From: a virus | DNA length: 23,418 nucleotides | Strand: one strand, 5' to 3' | Virus record (IMG/VR): IMGVR_UViG_3300005288_000820 | Span: 1-23,418 of that record | Shown: one piece after another, positions 18,859 through 23,418 of the stretch | Layout of the letters: each line of letters opens with the position of its first letter | Position numbering within the stretch: position 1 is the first letter of the stretch | Notes under the pieces: generated by a model | The model's input: the letters and a program-made list of their open reading frames with translations, nothing else | The model's database searches: none | What the model was told of the DNA's origin: nothing | Made by a program: the position numbers and the translations under genes

Positions 18859-19881
18859 TTACTCGGGTTTCGCAGTATTTCGCCTGCTTCTGACGATCCG
18901 TTTGTTATTAGTGATAGGGATCTTCAATTTGCGCCCGTCAGAAGACATAACATACATGTAAGAATCAGGTGCCTCTTTTTCTTCAGCTCCCGTTTTAATG
19001 GCCTTCCTAACATTATCAAGCTCTTTTTGAATAAGAGCCATCTGAGCGGCGGATTCGCTGTTCAATTGTTGAGCAGAACTAAGCTGGGAAACGAGTTTTT
19101 GCATTTCCTCCAGCGCTTGATCCCTATCTTGATCAGCTCTAACGATCCTCTCATCGATAACATCAAATTCATTACTTAAATCTTTAATAAACCCACCGAG
19201 CTCATCTGCACTGCCTGACAATCTATTAAATATCTTTAAAACCTCCTCAACTTGCTTATTCTCCGAGAAGTTTGGATATCGGACTTTGTGATCTATCTCG
19301 CTCCAAGCCTCTTCAAAAATCGTTCTAACCTGGAGCTCAACAAATATATCAGTTACTCCGGGTCGCATTTTAAGAATATAGTGAACCGAACGATAGCCTG
19401 CCCGGTGAACCTTGGAATTAATTCCGCATTGCTTCAAACCATCTATCAAATCAGATCTGTCTCCAGCGCGAACATAAGATACTGGTTTCTCACCGAGCGG
19501 CCACATTTCAACAACTTGAGGATGGATCTTGAAGACATCAGACTTAAACAAATGAAGAGCTCTAACGCCGATCAGATCATTAACCACGGAAAAGTAGTTA
19601 CCAGCGCAAATAGTTTGGTACTTTTTTGAGACCTTTTCTTCACACCGCTTTCTTATTATTTTTTCAAGCAGATGCTCGACATCTTTTACACGCCACCTTA
19701 CGGAGTGAACACCTTCGAACCCTTGCACTGTTTTAACAACGTATTCGGCCGCATCCTCCAGCTGACGTTTCCTCAGGAGATAATCATCCTTAATAGCCAA
19801 TAGCTCTTGCCACTCAATAGATGCTCTGTCCCAATCTTCACTGGATATCTTATTTCGATTGAGAAATCCTATCCGTTCCAT
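18859..19881 (-). CDS. RelA/SpoT-domain nucleotide pyrophosphokinase (small alarmone synthetase/toxSAS-like)
   Basis: This 340-residue protein has a (p)ppGpp-synthetase-type domain at about 60-205. It shows Asp102 in NDLIGVRA, Tyr163 and His167 in AGYRSVHYIL, and Glu182, Gln184 and Arg186 in VELQVRTIFEEAWSEIDHKVRYP. These are the residues for ATP and acceptor binding, so the enzyme looks active. No HD hydrolase, TGS or ACT domain is present. A coiled coil follows (about 245-300), then a basic tail. AAGGAG and GAAGGA precede the ATG. Prophage-borne relatives such as CapRel and FaRel modify tRNA or make alarmones in anti-phage toxin systems; which reaction this one performs cannot be read from sequence. 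Low GC indicates transfer. Confidence 0.88.
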   Translation of the reverse strand: MERIGFLNRNKISSEDWDRASIEWQELLAIKDDYLLRKRQLEDAAEYVVKTVQGFEGVHSVRWRVKDVEHLLEKIIRKRCEEKVSKKYQTICAGNYFSVVNDLIGVRALHLFKSDVFKIHPQVVEMWPLGEKPVSYVRAGDRSDLIDGLKQCGINSKVHRAGYRSVHYILKMRPGVTDIFVELQVRTIFEEAWSEIDHKVRYPNFSENKQVEEVLKIFNRLSGSADELGGFIKDLSNEFDVIDERIVRADQDRDQALEEMQKLVSQLSSAQQLNSESAAQMALIQKELDNVRKAIKTGAEEKEAPDSYMYVMSSDGRKLKIPITNNKRIVRSRRNTAKPE

Positions 19882-19941
19882 GTCCTTCGCTCCTTTAGTG
19901 ACACATCAATGCGATGCCCAATCAGACACCATCCGCCATAA

Positions 19942-20298
19942 TTTTGCCACTATGCTGCATCCAGTCACGAAGGGCGGCGCCTGACTGGAGATAGTGAGGT
20001 TCGCGACTTCAAGATCGAGAAAGGTAAGCGGATCGAACTGTCCATGAGCCAGTGGCTACAGGCTGTCGAGGATCGCGTCATAAAAATCATCGGCGGCAAG
20101 CGCATCGCCCTGCTCAGCAGCATGTTCGACGCCCCTCCAGTACGCCGCCGACTACGCCGAACGTATCCGCAAGCTTGGTCGATGCCGCGACGTCATCATC
20201 AGAGCGAAGATCAAGCTGCCACAGGATGACTTGAGGCGGAAGTCGGCGACCAAGCTTTCGTGGATGGATTACTCGGCTGAATCAACAGCGACCGTCTG
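19942..20298 (+). pseudogene. Remnant of a plus-strand phage gene (no start, frameshifted)
   Basis: An open frame without start codon reads EVRDFKIEKGKRIELSMSQWLQAVEDRVIKIIGGKRIALLSSMFDAP. At about 20137 the protein-like reading moves to another frame (QYAADYAERIRKLGRCRDVIIRAKIKLPQDDLRRKSATKLSWMDYSAE) and ends at TGA. Both halves are typical phage-like, GC-rich coding sequence. They lie between minus-strand, AT-rich cargo genes, so the original pL-operon gene seems to have lost its 5' end when cargo was inserted and then gained an indel. No family is recognised. The first 48 bases (19942-19989) may be junction sequence rather than gene. Confidence 0.65.
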
Positions 20299-20317
20299 AT
20301 CCGACCAATCTCGAAAA

Positions 20318-21082
20318 TTAGCTCGCCCCCATTCGCTGCAGACGACTAACTGGACCTTTACGATCATTGATCGCATCGGCAAGCATTTTGAGAGCCTGCT
20401 TGCGCTCACCATAGACTTCTTCAAGCAAATACTCCGTAATTTCAAATGCATGCAAAGCGTCATCAAATTCAACTTCATTGCCTGGATGGCTTCCATGATT
20501 CCCAAGCCATCTGATTGCACTAAAAAGCTCTCTTACTGGGTTTTGTGCTTCCGGAAGTAACTGCATTCTGTTTCCGAAGGAAATGAATTTATCCCCGTCT
20601 TTTTCTGGAATTCCTAGCTCCGTTAGAACCTTTTCAGCAGCAATTCTAATGTTGTTGCAGCACGACGCTGGGCTTGAAAAATAAAGAGCGCTCGCCGTAC
20701 CAAGTGGCGAAGTTACGTCATTCGGAGCCTTCGATGGGTAATCAATTAGTTGAAGCGCCGGATGAAAATATGTTGGACGGTAGAATGAGTTGTATTCTCG
20801 AGTCCAATCGCCATTTTCATCGACGTCATACTCTTCCTCAACCACTCCATTCCCGACCACAAAAACGAGTTCCGAACAAGTAGTGCACTTAAGCGTGCAA
20901 CTAAATACAAGCATAATGTTTTCTGGGTCCCACCAGTCTTCATTGTGCTCGGCACGAGAAGCTTCAGTTTCCTTAGAATTGAACTCTCCATCAATGCGGA
21001 GCAGGCCTGCGTAACAATGGGGGCACTTGTACTCTGGTATTTGTTTACTAGTGAATGCACCCTTCAGTATTTCTTTATTCAT
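20318..21082 (-). CDS. Zinc-ribbon plus DUF4145 protein
   Basis: This 254-residue protein has a zinc ribbon made of CPHC (residues 20-23) and CTTC (66-69) around a Trp-rich loop. The C-terminal half matches DUF4145: SSPASCCNNIRIAAEKVLTELGIP, then LFSAIRWLGNHGSHPGNEVEFDDALHAFEITEYLLEEVYG. DUF4145 domains often accompany restriction and other defence genes; the molecular role is not settled. GGAG stands about 7 nt before the chosen ATG, which is favoured over an ATG four codons upstream. It is monocistronic, minus-strand and AT-rich, as expected of a moron. Confidence 0.82.
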   Translation of the reverse strand: MNKEILKGAFTSKQIPEYKCPHCYAGLLRIDGEFNSKETEASRAEHNEDWWDPENIMLVFSCTLKCTTCSELVFVVGNGVVEEEYDVDENGDWTREYNSFYRPTYFHPALQLIDYPSKAPNDVTSPLGTASALYFSSPASCCNNIRIAAEKVLTELGIPEKDGDKFISFGNRMQLLPEAQNPVRELFSAIRWLGNHGSHPGNEVEFDDALHAFEITEYLLEEVYGERKQALKMLADAINDRKGPVSRLQRMGAS

Positions 21083-21137
21083 TCCCTGCTCCATTCATTC
21101 ATTCATGAGATCGCATCATAAATCTTGAGGTATCCAC

Positions 21138-21170
21138 ATGCCCACAGAAAACCAAATCCCTCACGCGTAA
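21138..21170 (+). other. Ten-codon ORF with a ribosome binding site
   Basis: TTGAGG precedes ATG, and the frame reads MPTENQIPHA and stops. It may be the left-over start of a deleted gene or a leader peptide for the 92-residue gene downstream. Confidence 0.3.
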
Positions 21171-21222
21171 CCCTACCTAAACCCTACCAGCCTGCCGGTG
21201 AGCGGCGGGGTGAGGAATCCTC

Positions 21223-21501
21223 ATGTCAAAAGAAAATGTGTACGACGAACAAATCAGCCCGCTGGTCCACCAGATCATCGAAATCTGCAAGGAACACAAC
21301 ATCGCGTTGCTGCTCTCGGCCCAGCTCCAAGACGAAGACGATGAAACGCTTTACTGCACGAGCATCCTCCCCGGCGATGAGGATGTGTCAGATGAAAGAT
21401 TCGTCCAAGCACTGAACATCATCAGGCCGCCCAGCCGATCCATGATGCACATGACCACTACCCATGCCGACGGCAGTCAGACGCTGACAGCAATCATCTG
21501 A
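21223..21501 (+). CDS. Small acidic phage protein of the xis-int operon
   Basis: This 92-residue protein has GAGGA 5 nt before the ATG. The sequence SPLVHQIIEICKEHNIALLLSAQLQDEDDETLYCTSILPGDEDVSDERFVQALNII suggests an alpha/beta fold with an acidic loop; the tail is His/Met/Thr-rich (MMHMTTTHADGSQT). It lies directly before the excisionase in the pL operon and looks intact. No named family is recognised. Confidence 0.72.
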   Translation: MSKENVYDEQISPLVHQIIEICKEHNIALLLSAQLQDEDDETLYCTSILPGDEDVSDERFVQALNIIRPPSRSMMHMTTTHADGSQTLTAII

Positions 21502-21509
21502 TCCTTTTC

Positions 21510-21532
21510 TTATGCCGCCAGGCGCGGCATAA
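21510..21532 (+). other. Hairpin between the 92-residue gene and xis
   Basis: TTATGCCGC/GCGGCATAA forms a perfect 9-bp stem with a 5-nt loop but no T-tract on either strand. It could be an RNA-processing or stability element rather than a terminator. Confidence 0.45.
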
Positions 21533-21565
21533 ACCATCTACGCCCGACCCGGGCAGAGGTATTCA

Positions 21566-21778
21566 ATGAAGCGAGAACTGATAAAGATCAGCGAGTTTCA
21601 GCGCCGGCGCTGGGGCGAAAACGGAACGCCACCCTGCCCCCAGGCAATTCGCAACCATATCCGCAACGGCATGGTCCCTGGCGAGCAGATTGGGAAACTC
21701 TGGTACGTTGACTGGACCGCATTCAACCGCTCGGACGGCAACGACCTGGTGGCGATGGTACTGAAAGGAGCTGCATGA
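21566..21778 (+). CDS. Excisionase (Xis-like, MerR-type winged helix)
   Basis: This 70-residue basic protein (KISEFQRRRWGENGTPPCPQAIRNHIRNGMVPGEQIGKLWYVDWTAF) has the helix-turn-helix, wing and aromatic pattern of phage excisionases. AGAGG precedes the ATG. The stop overlaps the integrase start, so the two are translated together after induction from pL. Xis bends attachment-site DNA and directs integrase to excision. Confidence 0.85.
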   Translation: MKRELIKISEFQRRRWGENGTPPCPQAIRNHIRNGMVPGEQIGKLWYVDWTAFNRSDGNDLVAMVLKGAA

Positions 21779-22890
21779 TGGCACCACGGCCGCGCAACAC
21801 TGCGAACAAAAGCCTTCCGCAGAACCTGTACTTCGATGCGCGGCGCTCGACTTATCGTTACCGGCGGCCAACCGATGGGAAGTGGTTCCAGTTCGGTAGT
21901 GACCGCATCAAAGCGATCGACGCCGCGAAGCAGTTGAACCTGGAATTTATGCGCGGTGCTGACCTGGTCGGCGCAGTGATGTCCGCTTCATCGGAGTCGT
22001 TCGCTACCTTCCTCGATAAGTACGAAGCCGATGTGCTACCACCGCGCGAGCTGGCCAAGGGCACGCTCGGTTTGTACGCGGTGCACTTCAGGCGTTTCCG
22101 CAAGCAGTTCGAGGGAAAGGCCGTCGACCAGATATCCATTCGCATGGTCGCGGAAATGTTGGACGCTCTCACCCCGCGCACTGCGAACCAGTGCCGGGCT
22201 CTACTCGTCGACATCTTCAACCACGCAGCGGCCAAAGGCTTGTGCCCGGACAACCCGGCGGCCAGCACAATCAACCGCATCGAGAAGAAGCAGCGCAAGC
22301 GCCACACCGTAGAGGGCTTGAGGGCTATCAGGGAGAAGGCGCCAGCCTGGCTGCAGAATGCAATCGATCTAGCCCTAATCACCGCCCAGCGCCGAACCGA
22401 CATCCTGGACATGCGCTTCGACGGCGTTCGGGAGGGTTACCTATACGTCGTGCAGAAGAAGACGGCCAAGGCCAGTGACGCGGCGTGGATTCGCTTTCGG
22501 GTAACAACCGAGTTGCAGGCCGTGATCAGCCGGTGCCGCGACGACACCGCTTCGCCGTATCTGGTGCACCGAAAGCCTGATCGCTTGAAACAGAAACAGG
22601 CACAGACCAAGGACCACTGGACGAAGGTTGAAGAGCGGTATTTGACGCGTGCATTCAAGGACGTCCGGGAGGCGGCGGAATGCTACAAGGGATGGAAGGA
22701 GGAGGAAATGCCGGGCTTCCATGAAGTACGTGCGCTGTCGCTGCACCTGTACAAGAAAGCCGGAAAGGATGGGCAGAAAATCGCAGGCCATGCGAGCGAA
22801 GGCATGACCAAAAACTACCAGCGGGACCATGAAGAAATCGTCTGGTCCGAGGCGATTCCGGACCTGAATATCAGCGAAATAACCGGATAG
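21778..22890 (+). CDS. Prophage integrase, lambda-type tyrosine recombinase
   Basis: This 370-residue enzyme has an N-terminal arm-binding domain (LYFDARRSTYRYRRPTDGKWFQFGSD), a core-binding domain (about 75-170) and a full catalytic set: Arg205 (TAQRRTD), Lys228 (QKKTAK), His315-x-x-Arg318 (FHEVRALSLHL), His338 (AGHASEG) and Tyr347 (TKNYQRDH). It overlaps xis. AGGAG is 7 nt before this ATG and 4 nt before an adjacent ATG at 21775. It lies next to the tRNA-Pro-derived attachment site, so it is the integrase of this prophage. Confidence 0.95.
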   Translation: MAPRPRNTANKSLPQNLYFDARRSTYRYRRPTDGKWFQFGSDRIKAIDAAKQLNLEFMRGADLVGAVMSASSESFATFLDKYEADVLPPRELAKGTLGLYAVHFRRFRKQFEGKAVDQISIRMVAEMLDALTPRTANQCRALLVDIFNHAAAKGLCPDNPAASTINRIEKKQRKRHTVEGLRAIREKAPAWLQNAIDLALITAQRRTDILDMRFDGVREGYLYVVQKKTAKASDAAWIRFRVTTELQAVISRCRDDTASPYLVHRKPDRLKQKQAQTKDHWTKVEERYLTRAFKDVREAAECYKGWKEEEMPGFHEVRALSLHLYKKAGKDGQKIAGHASEGMTKNYQRDHEEIVWSEAIPDLNISEITG

Positions 22891-22920
22891 TTTTGCGCCA
22901 GTTTTGCGCGGGTTTTGCGC
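22890..22920. repeat. Three GTTTTGCGC direct repeats, 11-bp period (putative arm sites)
   Basis: Copies begin at 22890, 22901 and 22912, so they repeat once per helical turn. They lie between the int stop and the attachment core, as expected for arm-type binding sites of integrase or excisionase. Confidence 0.7.
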
Positions 22921-22935
22921 AGACCTGAAACGAGA

Positions 22936-22969
22936 AAGGGGATCAAGCCGCTAAGTGCTTGATCCCCTT
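22936..22969. terminator. Bidirectional terminator after int
   Basis: A perfect 12-bp stem AAGGGGATCAAG/CTTGATCCCCTT encloses a 10-nt loop. It closes the pL operon and shields the attachment site. The T-tract is short on both strands. Confidence 0.75.
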
Positions 22970-22977
22970 ACGAAATA

Positions 22978-23022
22978 TGGTCGGGACGGAGTGATTCGAA
23001 CACTCGACCCCTAGCACCCCAT
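22978..23022 (-). repeat. Attachment site: 3' fragment of tRNA-Pro(GGG)
   Basis: On the minus strand the sequence runs from the anticodon loop (ATGGGGT, anticodon GGG) through the T-arm with GTTCGAATC to CCGTCCCGACCA, the 3' end of a tRNA-Pro. The anticodon stem 3' strand is GCTAG instead of the GCAAG I expect. No tRNA 5' half is present: the sequence upstream (TTAACTGA) cannot pair. It is therefore an att copy, not a working tRNA gene, marking the right end of the prophage. Confidence 0.8.
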
Positions 23023-23153
23023 TCAGTTAAGCATTAGACATCCTTGGCTCGCGCCACTCTCCTACAGAACCCTCAAGCCCAGTAAAAAAAGGCCTTTCAG
23101 CGCTTCATTCTTCCAACGACCTCTATCCTGATCTACCCTTAGCTGACGAATCA

Positions 23154-23177
23154 GTGGGAGTAAATGTGGGAGTAAAC
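23154..23177 (+). repeat. Tandem 12-bp repeat before the second integrase
   Basis: GTGGGAGTAAAT is followed directly by GTGGGAGTAAAC. Such repeats are common near attachment sites of tRNA-targeting integrases and may be arm sites or operators. They lie 17 bp before the next gene. Confidence 0.65.
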
Positions 23178-23194
23178 TTATCAGGAGGTTGATT

Positions 23195-23418
23195 ATGGCC
23201 AAGCTCACTGCCAAGGAATTGGAAGCACTGACCGAGCAGGATGTCGGAATCATCATACGCGACGAAGGCAGCCTCGCGGGCAGAGTCTCACTCCGCAAAA
23301 AAGGTATCGCCATCCCCTTTTACTTCCAGTTTCGCTGGGAAGGGATTTACACCCGTTTCTCGTGCGGTACCTGGCCAAATAAGTCGTTGACCGAAATCCG
23401 CAAGGAGCGCAACGAAGC
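23195..23418 (+). CDS. Integrase of an adjacent element (5' part only)
   Basis: The first 74 codons are visible after AGGAGG at 6 nt spacing. The protein starts MAKLTAKELEALTEQDVGII and continues with RVSLRKKGIAIPFYFQFRWEGIYTRFSCGTWPNKSLTEIRKERNEA. This is the N-terminal DNA-binding fold (beta sheet with YFQFRW...R...GTWP..SL.E.R) of island- and phage-type tyrosine integrases. The catalytic domain lies outside the window. It belongs to a different element from the prophage to the left, because it stands beyond the attachment core. Confidence 0.78.
   Translation, partial: MAKLTAKELEALTEQDVGIIIRDEGSLAGRVSLRKKGIAIPFYFQFRWEGIYTRFSCGTWPNKSLTEIRKERNE

Noticed and set aside
21092-21106. CATT microrepeat near the DUF4145 start
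   Set aside because: Four short copies only; most likely chance, or simple slippage. No phase-variation design because the real start lies downstream of it.
22978-23055. Complete tRNA gene at the right end
   Set aside because: Only the anticodon loop, variable region, T-arm and 3' acceptor are present; no 5' acceptor strand or D-arm can be found.

Overview
The window is the right-hand part of an integrated lambda-like (cos-type, siphovirus-style) prophage, followed by the first bases of a second integrative element. The host is most likely a Pseudomonas of the fluorescens/putida type. The evidence is the GC-rich phage genes, a DUF1654 gene under a LexA box, and a right-hand attachment site matching the 3' half of a tRNA-Pro(GGG). 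No species call is possible from sequence alone.

Reading leftward on the minus strand from the immunity region (about 12.6 kb) are cro, a CII-type regulator, a small ORF, a replication initiator (O-like) with iterons inside its coding sequence, a P-like helicase loader, a small ORF, an internal tyrosine recombinase and two genes in the position of the lambda late regulator Q. Next come a lipoprotein gene, a candidate late promoter with a run of hairpin terminators (pR'/tR' logic), and the lysis cassette: holin, SAR-type lysozyme, a 31-residue membrane protein missed by ORF callers, and nested Rz/Rz1. After the lysis genes come a probable cos region, then terS, terL, gpW, portal and an S49 head protease with an internal start for a nested scaffold gene. 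The left edge cuts this head operon.

The immunity region has an unusually readable operator code. Three ATAAG-N4-CTTAT sites lie between cro and cI. Two more lie 4 kb away over a near-consensus promoter. These are the counterparts of lambda OR and OL. Between cI and the pL equivalent, where lambda keeps rexAB, lie two small ORFs, a HipA-like kinase plus DUF3037 pair, two small helical paralogues and a LexA-controlled DUF1654 gene. This is the expected place for lysogen-expressed exclusion genes, and it is the most interesting candidate system here.

Rightward from pL, the transcript has an rrn-like boxA, a structured leader of about 0.5 kb without a convincing gene, and a terminator. Then comes a small membrane-protein gene and a region of disturbed synteny. 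Two plus-strand phage genes there are broken by frameshifts, one of them also by an amber codon. Around them sit AT-richer minus-strand cargo genes: a RelA/SpoT-type nucleotide pyrophosphokinase with a partner gene of unknown function, and a zinc-ribbon/DUF4145 gene. The operon ends with a conserved small gene, an excisionase and the prophage integrase. After these come three GTTTTGCGC repeats with 11-bp period, a strong terminator and the tRNA-Pro fragment. Beyond that fragment a different integrase starts, so two elements appear to sit in tandem at the same tRNA.
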